Source: Planococcus maritimus
Lineage (GTDB): Bacteria > Bacillota > Bacilli > Bacillales_A > Planococcaceae
Reading direction: 5' to 3'
Length of the DNA: 64,000 nt
Assembly: GCF_001687625.2 (NCBI RefSeq)
Contig: NZ_CP016538.2
Span: forward strand, 3,006,501-3,070,500
The position numbers and the translations under genes are program-made. Numbering within the stretch: the first letter of the stretch is position 1; the number at the start of each line of letters is the position of its first letter. The notes under the pieces are model-generated. The model worked only from the letters and a program-made list of their open reading frames with translations. It was not told the origin of the DNA and ran no database searches. Of this stretch, positions 43,690 to 52,181 are shown in pieces.

Positions 43690-44142
43690 GATTAATGTCC
43701 TCCCTTGTTCGCTAGTTAGTACACAATAATTTTAGTATACCCCCTTATCTATAAAACTATCGCAGCTTGAGCTACTAAACGCATAGTTTGTGAGCCCAAG
43801 CACCACCTGGCTTTTTTAAAACCTTATTCAAAGATAATACCTGCCCAATTCTTACTCTGAACTTGAGCTGTATGGGCCGATAAATAGTTTCAAGTCGAGA
43901 TAAATGTGGTATTCTAATAAAAAATAGATTTATTTGGATATTTATGATGTCTAATGGTCCTTATTAAATAAATCTAGTGAATATTTGGTAAGCCTTAAGA
44001 CCTCACCTACCGCAAAAACCTTTTGCTATCTTTACAAAAATTTCTTCCTTGCTGATAGTCTATTCACATTAACTAGTTGAGCACCGGTTGTTATTTTCTA
44101 TTAACTCCATAATGTCCCCAGTAAAAATATTAAAGAAAGAGC
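43690..44142. other. Non-coding gap
   Basis: These 453 bases are AT-rich and lie upstream of two divergent genes. I see no convincing open frame, structured RNA or repeat here. Promoters for both genes are expected, but none is clear enough to mark. Confidence 0.5.
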
Positions 44143-46575
44143 GTGAGTCCTATTACCAATCTCTTTAGTTCATATAATCTTCCCCTCGTGGCCCTCTCCA
44201 TCTTGGTCGCCATCTTTTCTGCTTCCGTCGCACTCGATATCAGCAGCCGTCTGAAATACGCTAAAAACGTCTCGCACCTGCGCTGGATCACGGCGGGTGC
44301 CTTTGTGCTCGGACTTGGCATTTGGTCGATGCATTTTATCGGCATGCTGGCGTTTCATTTGCCTGTTGAAGTGTCCTATCATTTTGGTTTGGTGTTATTG
44401 TCCATCGTGCCAGCAATCGCTTCTTGCGCGATTGCGTTTTATTTGATTAGCAAGCCGTCCGTCTCGTGGCGCTATTTAGTTACAGGCGCCTTCTTTATAA
44501 GCATTGGAATCGTGTCGATGCATTATTTGGGGATGGATGCTATGCGCATGGATGCCATGATTTCCTATGATCCATTTTTATGGACTTTGTCCGCACTCAT
44601 TGCCTTTGCTGCTTCGTTTGTTGGATTGGCTTTGCTGTTCTACATTCCAAATGTCCCTAGATTTCACTGGCGCAAGCTGGCCGGAGCCGTCTTGATTGGC
44701 CTCGCTGTTTCAGGGATGCACTACACTGGCATGGCAGCCGCCAATTTTTCGCAAATGGACCACTCAGCTGCTGGCCACACTTCTCCTTTCTCAGTCGATA
44801 GCACGCTGCTCGCCTATGGCATCGGCGGGGGCATGCTCATGCTTTTTGTACTGACGCTCGCGAGCATACGCACGGACCGTCGCTTGGAAATTCAATCAGC
44901 GGAGTCCGAAATGAAGTTCCAATCCGTTATCGAATCTGCGAAAGATGCCATTATCGTCGCGGACTTTCAAGGGGCAATTGTTCAATGGAATCAAGGCGCA
45001 GAGGCCATTTTCGGCTATAGCCAAAAAGAAATCCTTGGCCGTAATATTAGCACCATCATGCCGGACCGTTTGAAAAAAGCACATGGAGACGGCATGGACG
45101 CTTACCGCGAAACGCGCATTCCCCATGTAATCGGCAGAACAGTCGAATTGACAGGTCTGCGAAAGAACGGAGAGGAATTCCAGCTCGAAATGTCTGTTGG
45201 TACGTGGGAAACAGAGAAAGGCGTTTTCTTTAGCAGCATTCTTCGCGACATCACAGAACGCAAGGCATCCGAAGACAAGATCAATGATTTGGTGTACTTG
45301 GATCCTTTGACCGGATTGCCAAATCGCCGGTTGTTCAACGACCGGTTGGATTCGCTGTTGCGCCAGGCAGATGAACGCGGCTTTAACTTCTCGCTATTCT
45401 ATATGGACCTCGATAACTTCAAAATGATCAACGACCGCTTTGGGCATTCAATGGGCGATCATTTTCTTCAAAGTGTCGCCAGCCGCCTGGAAGCTCAAAT
45501 CAGTCCAAGAGATACGCTATCACGGCTTGGCGGAGATGAATTCATTTTGCTGTTGCCCAATACCGAGTACGGCAAAGCCGCAGATCTCGCACAAAAGCTA
45601 ATCACAGCCCTGAACGCTCCCTTTCGCTTTGAAAATGAAGAAATTTTCACCAGCCTTTCGATCGGCATCAGCTTATTCCCTTCTGATGGCAATGATTCCG
45701 AGACCTTAGTTAAAAATGCCGATATCGCTATGTATCAAGCAAAAGAGGAAGGTAAGAACGGCTTCCAGTTCTTCACTCCCCATATGAACGAAACGATTGA
45801 CCGCAAGTCGAAGCTGGCTACTGGACTGCGTAAGGGCTTAGAACGCGGTGAATTCACCATCCATTACCAGCCGCAGATCAGCCTACAAAACGAAGAAATT
45901 ATTGGCGTGGAAGCTTTGCTCAGGTGGAACCATCCCGAGTGGGGCAGTATTTCCCCTGCAGAGTTTATCCCGATTGCTGAAGAAACCGGAAGCATCACAA
46001 AGATCGGGGAATTCGTATTGGAAGAGGCCTGCCGCCAAAACAAGTACTGGCAGGATTTAGGAATTGCGCCATTCCGCGTGGCGGTTAATATTTCTGCTCG
46101 CCAGTTTGCACAGAAAGATTTGACCGAAGTCGTCAGTACCATTTTGCAAAAAACTGGGTTGGACCCACAATATTTAGAACTGGAACTAACGGAAACGATC
46201 ATTCAAAATGCAGATACGGCTATCACCACCATGCAAGAACTCGCAGCTATCGGAGTCCATTTATCGATCGACGATTTCGGCACCGGCTATTCTTCACTCA
46301 GCTATTTAAAATTGTTCCCAATCGACAGCTTAAAGATTGACCAGCATTTCACCCGCAATATTAAAAGCGATTCAAAAGATGCGGCACTCGTCAAAACCAT
46401 CATCCGTATGGCGCATGACCTGGAATTGAACGTCATCGCAGAAGGTGTCGAGACCGAGGAACAGCTGGACTTTCTAAAAACCGAGCAATGCAACCAAGCA
46501 CAAGGCTATTACTTCAATCGTCCATTGCCGGCGCAAGAAATTGAAGACATCTACTATACGATAGAGCCGGCTTAA
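44143..46575 (+). CDS. MHYT-PAS-GGDEF-EAL c-di-GMP turnover protein
   Basis: This 810-residue membrane protein has seven N-terminal helices carrying the MHYT motifs SMHFIGML, SMHYLGMD and GMHYTGMA (residues about 65-190), a proposed gas or copper sensor. A PAS domain follows (about 262-380, AKDAIIVADFQGAIVQWNQG), then GGDEF (near 462, SRLGGDEFILLL) and EAL (from about 575, GVEALLRWNH). The EAL catalytic residues all appear present, in ELTETIIQN, DDFGTGYSSL, DSLKID and AEGVETEEQL. The GGDEF I-site is incomplete (SPRD where RxxD is expected). It could make or break c-di-GMP. The start is GTG. Confidence 0.93.
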   Translation: MSPITNLFSSYNLPLVALSILVAIFSASVALDISSRLKYAKNVSHLRWITAGAFVLGLGIWSMHFIGMLAFHLPVEVSYHFGLVLLSIVPAIASCAIAFYLISKPSVSWRYLVTGAFFISIGIVSMHYLGMDAMRMDAMISYDPFLWTLSALIAFAASFVGLALLFYIPNVPRFHWRKLAGAVLIGLAVSGMHYTGMAAANFSQMDHSAAGHTSPFSVDSTLLAYGIGGGMLMLFVLTLASIRTDRRLEIQSAESEMKFQSVIESAKDAIIVADFQGAIVQWNQGAEAIFGYSQKEILGRNISTIMPDRLKKAHGDGMDAYRETRIPHVIGRTVELTGLRKNGEEFQLEMSVGTWETEKGVFFSSILRDITERKASEDKINDLVYLDPLTGLPNRRLFNDRLDSLLRQADERGFNFSLFYMDLDNFKMINDRFGHSMGDHFLQSVASRLEAQISPRDTLSRLGGDEFILLLPNTEYGKAADLAQKLITALNAPFRFENEEIFTSLSIGISLFPSDGNDSETLVKNADIAMYQAKEEGKNGFQFFTPHMNETIDRKSKLATGLRKGLERGEFTIHYQPQISLQNEEIIGVEALLRWNHPEWGSISPAEFIPIAEETGSITKIGEFVLEEACRQNKYWQDLGIAPFRVAVNISARQFAQKDLTEVVSTILQKTGLDPQYLELELTETIIQNADTAITTMQELAAIGVHLSIDDFGTGYSSLSYLKLFPIDSLKIDQHFTRNIKSDSKDAALVKTIIRMAHDLELNVIAEGVETEEQLDFLKTEQCNQAQGYYFNRPLPAQEIEDIYYTIEPA

Positions 46576-46617
46576 AGGGTTTAACAAACTGGCCAGCTTA
46601 TGAAGGAGAACACGCTC

Positions 46618-46866
46618 ATGGAACACGCCCAGAAATCATTCAAGCCCAATACTAAAATCGAATACCCCTTGTATGGCCTTTATATCTCTATGATGATCGT
46701 GTCCTTCTACTGGAGAGAATTGTTTCCTTTCACGTTTCTTGTTCCCGCTGGAATTTTTTTAATCAGGAGTTTTCAGGCCTTTCAAATAGGTTATAAGAGA
46801 GAGCTATATGGCTTCTTGTTGATAGCCGCAATTTTTTTCATTGGCGCTCTCGTCGCAAAGCCGTAA
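46618..46866 (+). CDS. Small membrane protein, unknown
   Basis: This 82-residue protein has about three short hydrophobic segments (residues 20-37, 40-54 and 65-80). AAGGAG lies 9 bases before the ATG at 46618. It begins 42 bases after the MHYT protein gene and is followed by a strong terminator, so it is probably the second gene of that operon. I recognise no family. Confidence 0.65.
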   Translation: MEHAQKSFKPNTKIEYPLYGLYISMMIVSFYWRELFPFTFLVPAGIFLIRSFQAFQIGYKRELYGFLLIAAIFFIGALVAKP

Positions 46867-46890
46867 GATATTTTCTCAGAGAATCCTATA

Positions 46891-46935
46891 AAGAAGCGTG
46901 GAGAAGCTGCTACAAATCGCTTCTCCACGCTTCTT
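46891..46935 (+). terminator. Strong rho-independent terminator
   Basis: A perfect 17-bp stem, AAGAAGCGTGGAGAAGC with GCTTCTCCACGCTTCTT, is followed by TTT. It ends the operon that includes the MHYT-PAS-GGDEF-EAL gene. Confidence 0.9.
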
Positions 46936-47112
46936 TTGTACTTCTGGACTTTCCCAATTCCATAATTCCACTTATCCAAAACATAGAGCTAAAATTTTTA
47001 TCAAAAGAGATTCACTTTTTCTCGAGTAAGCGAGATTGAACACAGTTCAAAACCTCCACCAGCTCTCTACTTTTCATCGCCTCCTCTTTTTCTTTCGGCA
47101 CACAAAATTGTA

Positions 47113-47140
47113 TTGACTTCTCCGTCTAGAAGCGTATATT
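47113..47140 (+). promoter_or_regulatory. Sigma-A promoter of the ktrB leader
   Basis: TTGACT (47113-47118) and TATATT (47135-47140) are 16 bases apart. They lie about 30 bases before the riboswitch aptamer. Confidence 0.65.
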
Positions 47141-47171
47141 TTAGCTTGTACAACAGAATCCACCTTTTATT

Positions 47172-47312
47172 ATCGCTGAGACAGAATGAATTTCTGTGCG
47201 GGTGAACCAATTTGATCGCCACTTGATCTCGGGGTGAATCTTCACTTTTGAAGAAGGGATACTCTCCATTCCTAATCCGACAGCTAAGCTCGTAAGCGTA
47301 GAAAAGAGAGAA
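47172..47312 (+). ncRNA. c-di-AMP riboswitch (ydaO-yuaA class)
   Basis: The leader carries the conserved blocks of the ydaO class in order: ATCGCTGAGACAG, GCGGGTGAACC, CGGGGTGAATC, GAAGGGATACT and AATCCGACAGCTAAGCTCG followed by TAAGCGT. In B. subtilis this class senses c-di-AMP and switches off potassium uptake genes when the nucleotide is high. Here it lies between a sigma-A promoter and ktrB, with a terminator-like hairpin at 47328-47351. High c-di-AMP should therefore end transcription before ktrB. The boundaries are approximate. Confidence 0.88.
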
Positions 47313-47327
47313 AAGGTCTATCTCAGG

Positions 47328-47351
47328 CCGTTTCTTTGAAATGGTTTTTTT
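47328..47351 (+). terminator. Riboswitch-controlled terminator before ktrB
   Basis: CCGTTTC and GAAATGG form a 7-bp stem (one G-U pair) around TTT, followed by seven T. It lies directly after the c-di-AMP aptamer and about 90 bases before ktrB. Confidence 0.65.
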
Positions 47352-47441
47352 GTGCTCAAATTTAAGGGAAAAGAGTGGAAGAGAAATGAGATGGAACGGG
47401 TACCCTAAAAATGTGGAATCCAGACGGAAGAAGAATTGGCT

Positions 47442-48779
47442 ATGCAGATGAACAAATCCTATCTATTGAAGAAAATTCATATGTCTCCGCCGCAAGTACT
47501 GTCGATCACCTTTTTGGTAGCGATTTTCATCGGTGCGATCTTGCTGTATTTGCCGGTCTCCACTACAACCCCGATTTCTTTTCTGGATGCCTTGTTTACC
47601 GCCACTTCTGCAACGACAGTCACGGGCCTTGCCGTACTCAGCACAGGAGATGACTTCACGCTGTTTGGCCAAACCGTCATTATGGCCCTTATGCAGATTG
47701 GTGGGCTCGGGTTGATGACCTTTGCTGTTTTGATCGTCATGCTACTGGGGAAAAAGATTGGTTTGAAGGGGCGCATCCTTATCCAGCAATCGTTCAACCA
47801 ATACTCACTCGGCGGCATGATCCGTCTTGTGCGCATCATCCTTGTTTTTACTTTTGCGATTGAAGCGATGGCCGCTGCCTTTTTGGCCGTTCGGTGGGTA
47901 CCGGAATACGGCTGGGGCTTTGGGCTATTCACCAGTGCCTTTCACGCCGTTTCCGCATTTAATAATGCTGGCTTCTCTTTGTGGAATGACTCCTTGAGCG
48001 CTTATGTCGGCGACCCCGTCATTAATATAATCATCACTTTATTGTTCATCACGGGCGGCATCGGATTCACCGTATTGTATGACATGTGGAACGCCAAAGA
48101 ATTTCGTCAATTGTCGCTGCATTCGAAAATCATGCTGACGGGTACACTCGCCGTTAACCTCTTCGCTATGCTGTTCTTGTTCGTTTCAGAATACGGCAAT
48201 ATGGAAACGCTCGGCTCGTTGCCACTTGGTGACAAGCTATGGGCTTCCTATTTTCAGGCGGTCACGCCGCGAACAGCGGGATTCAACTCCATCGATATCG
48301 GCAGCATGGAGACGGGTTCAATTGTTCTCATCTCCCTTCTGATGTTCATCGGGGCTGGCAGTGCCTCGACCGGGAGCGGCATTAAGCTTACGACTTTTTT
48401 GGTCATCATTTTAGTGACCGCATCGTATCTAAACGGAAAAAAAGAAGCGGTCATTTTCAACCGCGCGATTCCTTCGCACCTACTGGAACGGTCTCTTGCC
48501 ATCGTCTTCATCAGCATGACCGCCGTCTTTGCCGGCATTTTGATCTTAAGTTATACGGAAAATGCGCCTTTCGAATGGATCGTGTTCGAAGCGTTCTCGG
48601 CTTTCGGAACCGTCGGCTTATCGATGGGCTTGACCGGAGAACTTTCCGTTCTCGGGAAAATCGTCATCATGATTTTGATGTTCGTTGGCCGCGTTGGCCC
48701 TGTCACCTTGGCATTTGCCTTAGCACGTCAGCACCGGGAATCCATTCGCCATCCGAAAGGCGATATCTTTACAGGCTGA
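47442..48779 (+). CDS. ktrB: Potassium uptake channel subunit KtrB
   Basis: This protein of about 445 residues has the repeated membrane-pore-membrane units of the Trk/Ktr/HKT superfamily. Selectivity-filter regions are visible in ATSATTVTGLAV, SAFNNAGFSLW, TPRTAGFNSID and SAFGTVGLSMG. It matches B. subtilis KtrB throughout, including the C-terminal end FTG. KtrB forms a dimeric channel gated by a KtrA ring; a ktrA gene lies 2 kb away on the other strand. The start is uncertain: ATG at 47442 or 47448, or TTG at 47436, all with only a weak GGAAG site. Confidence 0.93.
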   Translation: MQMNKSYLLKKIHMSPPQVLSITFLVAIFIGAILLYLPVSTTTPISFLDALFTATSATTVTGLAVLSTGDDFTLFGQTVIMALMQIGGLGLMTFAVLIVMLLGKKIGLKGRILIQQSFNQYSLGGMIRLVRIILVFTFAIEAMAAAFLAVRWVPEYGWGFGLFTSAFHAVSAFNNAGFSLWNDSLSAYVGDPVINIIITLLFITGGIGFTVLYDMWNAKEFRQLSLHSKIMLTGTLAVNLFAMLFLFVSEYGNMETLGSLPLGDKLWASYFQAVTPRTAGFNSIDIGSMETGSIVLISLLMFIGAGSASTGSGIKLTTFLVIILVTASYLNGKKEAVIFNRAIPSHLLERSLAIVFISMTAVFAGILILSYTENAPFEWIVFEAFSAFGTVGLSMGLTGELSVLGKIVIMILMFVGRVGPVTLAFALARQHRESIRHPKGDIFTG

Positions 48780-48797
48780 CCTTCTAGTTGTCTAAAT

Positions 48798-48835
48798 AAA
48801 AGGCTGCATCTCTTCTTTAGGAGATGCAGTCTTTT
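48798..48835 (+). terminator. Terminator hairpin, left copy of a duplicated pair
   Basis: AAAAGGCTGCATCTC and GAGATGCAGTCTTTT form a 15-bp stem with one G-U pair. It closes ktrB. Nearly the same hairpin recurs at 49073-49112, beyond the 237-bp element. Confidence 0.88.
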
Positions 48836-49072
48836 CAGGTTGTCGAGAAAGTGATACAGTCGTATTTTCCGAAGCTTATCGCTCGCTTTCCGTGGGCTCG
48901 CGCCCAAGCCTCCTCAGTCGCTCTGCGCCTTGCGGGGTCTCGGTCGTCTCGCTGATCCACTGGAGTCGAGCGAACGCTTCTCCAAATACTTAGAGAGTTC
49001 GTTGACTTTTCATTGTGGAATAGTCTCCCGCTTTTTTTATTAATAGGGGATAATAGACTTCTTCAACACTCT
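48836..49072 (-). repeat. 237-bp dispersed element, copy B
   Basis: It is the reverse complement of copy A (18443-18680) in its outer ends and its core, with a different stretch of about 65 bases at 48990-49055. The core inverted repeats are at 48862-48885 and 48967-48989. Core identity with copy A is very high, with few substitutions over about 150 bases by eye. It separates ktrB from the convergent SDR gene and is flanked by a direct duplication of a 38-39 bp terminator hairpin. No coding sequence is apparent. Confidence 0.85.
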
Positions 49073-49112
49073 AAAAAGGCTGCATCTCTTCTTTCAGGAG
49101 ATGCAGCCTTTT
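49073..49112 (-). terminator. Terminator hairpin, right copy of the duplicated pair
   Basis: AAAAGGCTGCATCTC and GAGATGCAGCCTTTT form a perfect 15-bp stem, with T-runs on both strands. It closes the SDR gene on the minus strand and differs from 48798-48835 by one substitution and one insertion. Confidence 0.9.
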
Positions 49113-49115
49113 GCA

Positions 49116-49868
49116 TTAACTTCTCAGAAATCCACCTTCCGAATGGATGATTTGTCCCGTAATCCAACCGCCTTCTTCGCTGATAAGGAACGCGATCACA
49201 TTCGCCGCATCTTCCGGTTTCCCGATGCGCCCCAATCCGAATTTCGGCCTCAGGTCTTCCCGAATGCCATCATCCATCCAATTGGTATCGGTGGGGCCGG
49301 GATTAACCGCGTTCACTGTGATGCCAAGTTCTGCAAGTTCGGCGGATAAAGAGGATGTAAATGCTGAAATGGCGCCTTTGGTGGCAGCATATGCTAAATT
49401 CCCTGGCATTGGCCCTTGCTCTTGCCCGGAGGTTAAATTGATAATGCGGCCATTGTTGCTTTCCGTTTGTTGAAATCCTTTCGCGAATTCTGCGGACAAT
49501 AAAAAAGCCGCTCTCATATTCACCATATAATGGTCGTCCAAGATTTTGCCACTCAGATCCATGTAGTTGGAATCGATCGAATGCGCTGCGTTGTTAATGA
49601 GGATATTCGGAAATCCAATAGCACTTGCGACCTCCCCGAAAATAGCCGACTCAGCATCTGGTTGAGCCAAATCGACCTCCAAATACTCACAGCGCACGCC
49701 AAGATCCATGATTTCTGAACGAAAGCACGCAGGAAAATCTGACTCTGCTTGCCAATGGGTAAAGAAAATAGCCGTTTCTTGCTGTGCGAGTTTCCGGCAC
49801 ACCGCTGCGCCGATTCCTGTATGGTTGCTGACGCCTGTGATTAATGCGATGTTTTTGGACTTTGCCAT
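49116..49868 (-). CDS. Short-chain dehydrogenase/reductase
   Basis: This 250-residue SDR has the cofactor loop ALITGVSNHTGIGAAVCRKL, a slightly expanded form of TGxxxGIG, NAAHS in place of NNAG, catalytic Ser in INLTSGQEQG and the YAATKGAI Tyr-Lys pair. The C-terminal WITGQIIHSEGGFLRS is typical. The substrate is unknown. GGAG lies before the ATG at 49868; a longer frame to 50063 lacks a ribosome site. It is convergent with ktrB and ends just after the second terminator copy. Confidence 0.9.
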   Translation of the reverse strand: MAKSKNIALITGVSNHTGIGAAVCRKLAQQETAIFFTHWQAESDFPACFRSEIMDLGVRCEYLEVDLAQPDAESAIFGEVASAIGFPNILINNAAHSIDSNYMDLSGKILDDHYMVNMRAAFLLSAEFAKGFQQTESNNGRIINLTSGQEQGPMPGNLAYAATKGAISAFTSSLSAELAELGITVNAVNPGPTDTNWMDDGIREDLRPKFGLGRIGKPEDAANVIAFLISEEGGWITGQIIHSEGGFLRS

Positions 49869-50080
49869 GATGATAATCTCCTTTTGGTGCAATTTAGTAA
49901 AGCAGCTTCGACATATAATACTCATCCATATAGCTGCCGTTGAGGAATAGCGAATCTTTTTTAACGCCTTCCGTTTCATTGAGCCAAAATATTTCCTAGG
50001 CAATAAATTACTTAGAAGTATATTCCGCTTATTTTTTGATTTCATATTTATTAACGAGTACAACTCAATCGTCCGAGCTA

Positions 50081-50569
50081 TTACTTAATTTCAAATTCCG
50101 CAGCTAGAGCAATCTCTTCTGCTCCTCCATTAATATAAAAAATTTTGACGATTCGGTATGTGCCAGCCGGCAGCTCATAATCCAAAAATTCAAGCGGCAT
50201 CTCCTGTTCGAGATGTTCTTTTGCCCCCAATCCCAGGCCAATATCTGTGAAAGCAAAGTTTTCTTTGTAAGGAATTTCATACCATACGCCTTCTTGAAAC
50301 TTCTCCAGCACCCGATACTCACCAAATTCAACAGGGTTAGCGCCTGAGTTGGAAATAAGTAAAACAAGCTCATCCACAGGAAAAGTATAGGTGTTTTTAT
50401 CACTTTGCACAGAAAGTTTAGTTTTTCCGTTAGAAAAGGTGTCTGGTAATTTTTCATGTGAAGAAGTTTTTTCTAAAACTCCCGTCTTTTGATTTGTTTC
50501 AACTATTGAACAACCTGACAGTGCTAGTAACAAAATTACTAAAAAAACCGTGAATGCCTTCCCCGTCAC
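50081..50569 (-). CDS. Lipoprotein with an immunoglobulin-like domain
   Basis: This 162-residue protein has a lipoprotein signal FLVILLLALSGC with the lipobox Cys at about residue 20, so it is anchored to the outer face of the membrane. The mature part (about 45-162) has the pattern KLSVQSDKNTYTFPVDELV, VWYEIPYKENFAFTDIG and LPAGTYRIVKIFY. This is the layout of the bacterial Ig-like (Big_14-type) domain found in small Bacillales lipoproteins. The GTG start follows GGGTGG. The role is unknown. Confidence 0.83.
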   Translation of the reverse strand: MTGKAFTVFLVILLLALSGCSIVETNQKTGVLEKTSSHEKLPDTFSNGKTKLSVQSDKNTYTFPVDELVLLISNSGANPVEFGEYRVLEKFQEGVWYEIPYKENFAFTDIGLGLGAKEHLEQEMPLEFLDYELPAGTYRIVKIFYINGGAEEIALAAEFEIK

Positions 50570-50721
50570 CTTACCACCCTTTCAACAATCTCTTATTTTG
50601 TATCTAAATTCTACCATTTGGGGAATGAAATCATATCCTATTTCTGTAATCCCTTCCATCTGGCACTCGTAAAATCAATTGTCCTCACTCTGTCTTATGA
50701 AGAAAACCAGTAATATTCGCC

Positions 50722-50761
50722 AAAAAAAAGAGCGACTGGTCTGAAGCCCGTCCCTCTCTTT
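50722..50761 (-). terminator. Rho-independent terminator of ktrA
   Basis: AAAGAG and CTCTTT arms with a partly paired GAC/GTC inner stem are followed on the minus strand by eight T. The stem is imperfect. Confidence 0.6.
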
Positions 50762-50779
50762 CACCTGCTATCGTGCTCA

Positions 50780-51436
50780 TTAAATCCCTTTTGCTTCAAA
50801 GCGTTTTAAGTCATTACGATGGCCCATGGCGACGAGCACATCATCCAGCTGTACCTGATCATCCGGCATCGGTGCAACGTTCACTTCGTCTCCGCGCTTG
50901 ATGGCCAAAATCGTGCATTGGTATCTTGCCCGAATGTTTAGCTCTAGCAAACTTTGGTTCATCAGTTTTTCAGAAGCTACCAATTCCACGATGCTGTAGT
51001 CTTCCGATAAATCGATATAATCTACGACTTTTTCCGAATCCATATGATGAGCGATGCGGATGCCCATCTCTTTTTCCGGTTGAATGACGCGGTCCGCTCC
51101 GACTTTTTCGAGAATCATCTGGTGTTGCAGATTTTTCGCTTTAACCCACACAAGCGGAATGCCAATTTCCTTAAGCATTAAGGTGCATAACACACTCGTC
51201 TGCATGTTCTCGCCGATCGCTACGACCGCATGTTCAAAATTTCGGACGCCCAGTTCCCTCATGCTCGCTTCGTCTGTCGCATTCGCAACTGCTGCATGCG
51301 AGGAAAAGTTGCGCATCATGTCCACTCGCTCTGGGGAAGAATCGATGGCCAAGACATCGTGGCCCAGCTTAAACAGCTCTTTGCAAATGCTGCTGCCGAA
51401 CCTGCCAAGGCCGATTACGATAAATTGTTTCTTCAC
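50780..51436 (-). CDS. ktrA: Potassium channel regulatory subunit KtrA (RCK domain)
   Basis: This 218-residue cytoplasmic protein has an N-terminal RCK Rossmann fold (FIVIGLGRFGSSICKELF, then the acidic residue in VLAIDSSPE) that binds ATP/ADP, and a C-terminal RCK_C domain (about residues 135-218) that in this family binds c-di-AMP. Sequence features such as VDYIDLSEDYSIVELVA and the C-terminal MGHRNDLKRFE fit KtrA better than KtrC. It gates KtrB. Unlike B. subtilis ktrAB, the two genes are apart and on opposite strands. The GTG start follows GAGGAAC. Confidence 0.93.
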   Translation of the reverse strand: MKKQFIVIGLGRFGSSICKELFKLGHDVLAIDSSPERVDMMRNFSSHAAVANATDEASMRELGVRNFEHAVVAIGENMQTSVLCTLMLKEIGIPLVWVKAKNLQHQMILEKVGADRVIQPEKEMGIRIAHHMDSEKVVDYIDLSEDYSIVELVASEKLMNQSLLELNIRARYQCTILAIKRGDEVNVAPMPDDQVQLDDVLVAMGHRNDLKRFEAKGI

Positions 51437-51535
51437 GTTAGTTCCTCATTTCCATTTTCATAAAATCCGGCCTAAGAAATACCGCCGATTCCATTCCTTT
51501 TGAAAGCTTCTCCATCGTTATGTTCAATTGACTAA

Positions 51536-51564
51536 AATCTACATCTGTTGCGTACTATTGTCAA
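51536..51564 (-). promoter_or_regulatory. Sigma-A promoter of ktrA
   Basis: On the minus strand TTGACA (51559-51564) and TAGATT (51536-51541) are 17 bases apart, about 100 bases before the ktrA start. No c-di-AMP leader is seen here. The remaining gap up to 51783 shows no gene. Confidence 0.65.
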
Positions 51565-51783
51565 TATTAACAATATGAGGTTTTTCGTTCGATTTATCAG
51601 CTGCCATGAAAAAAACACTCTTTCCCCTCACTCAAAATAAAGGGAAACAGCGTCTTGTAACAATGATCAATATACTATTCAGGCAAAAACGTTCGCGTGC
51701 AATACCAACACCTTTTTCCTGTCCCACTCAATGCTAGCAAGTCATTCACTGCATGACTTTTCGCTTTGCCATGGAAATTTCTA

Positions 51784-52041
51784 TCATCTCTTCATACGAG
51801 CTATTTTGTCGTTCAAACATTCGATCAAATAAAACATCAGCCGTTTGTTTCCGCTAAACTGCTGCGGATGTTTCCATAACTGCTGAAAAACTTCTGTTAG
51901 GACACGTTCACAAACCGCTTGGTCATTGAATTTCCGGTAGCTGACTTTCCATAACAATAGATAGTATTCATCGTATATCACTTCCAAGGCGGCTTTGTCA
52001 CTAAACTTCAGTCTTTCCAGCAATTTCCCATCCGTAGTCAT
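51784..52041 (-). CDS. Sigma-70 region 2-only protein (orphan sigma-like)
   Basis: This 85-residue protein aligns by eye with region 2 of ECF sigma factors: SDKAALEVIYDEYYLLLWKV followed by RVLTEVFQQLWKHPQQF, the segments that contact the -10 element and core polymerase. Region 4 is absent, and the bases after the stop codon do not encode one in any obvious way. GAGGTG lies before the ATG, so the gene looks intact rather than decayed. Known parallels are region-2-only co-sigma proteins such as RsoA of B. subtilis, though no SigO-like partner is adjacent. Confidence 0.72.
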   Translation of the reverse strand: MTTDGKLLERLKFSDKAALEVIYDEYYLLLWKVSYRKFNDQAVCERVLTEVFQQLWKHPQQFSGNKRLMFYLIECLNDKIARMKR

Positions 52042-52139
52042 TTAGCACCTCTCTCTTCTTATTCAAAATACCCATAAGGAGAGAGTTGAAACCCTATATT
52101 CGAGATAATATTAATATAATGAATAAAAGATAAAAAATA

Positions 52140-52176
52140 ACAGGATCAGCTACCGTTCATACGGCGCTGATCCTGT
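52140..52176 (-). terminator. Rho-independent terminator of the MscS gene
   Basis: ACAGGATCAGC and GCTGATCCTGT form an 11-bp perfect stem around a 15-base loop. The minus strand continues TTATTTTTT. Confidence 0.85.
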
Positions 52177-52181
52177 ATTTC

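Noticed and set aside
47477-47932. 151-codon minus-strand open frame
   Set aside because: It is antisense to ktrB and caused by its codon use.
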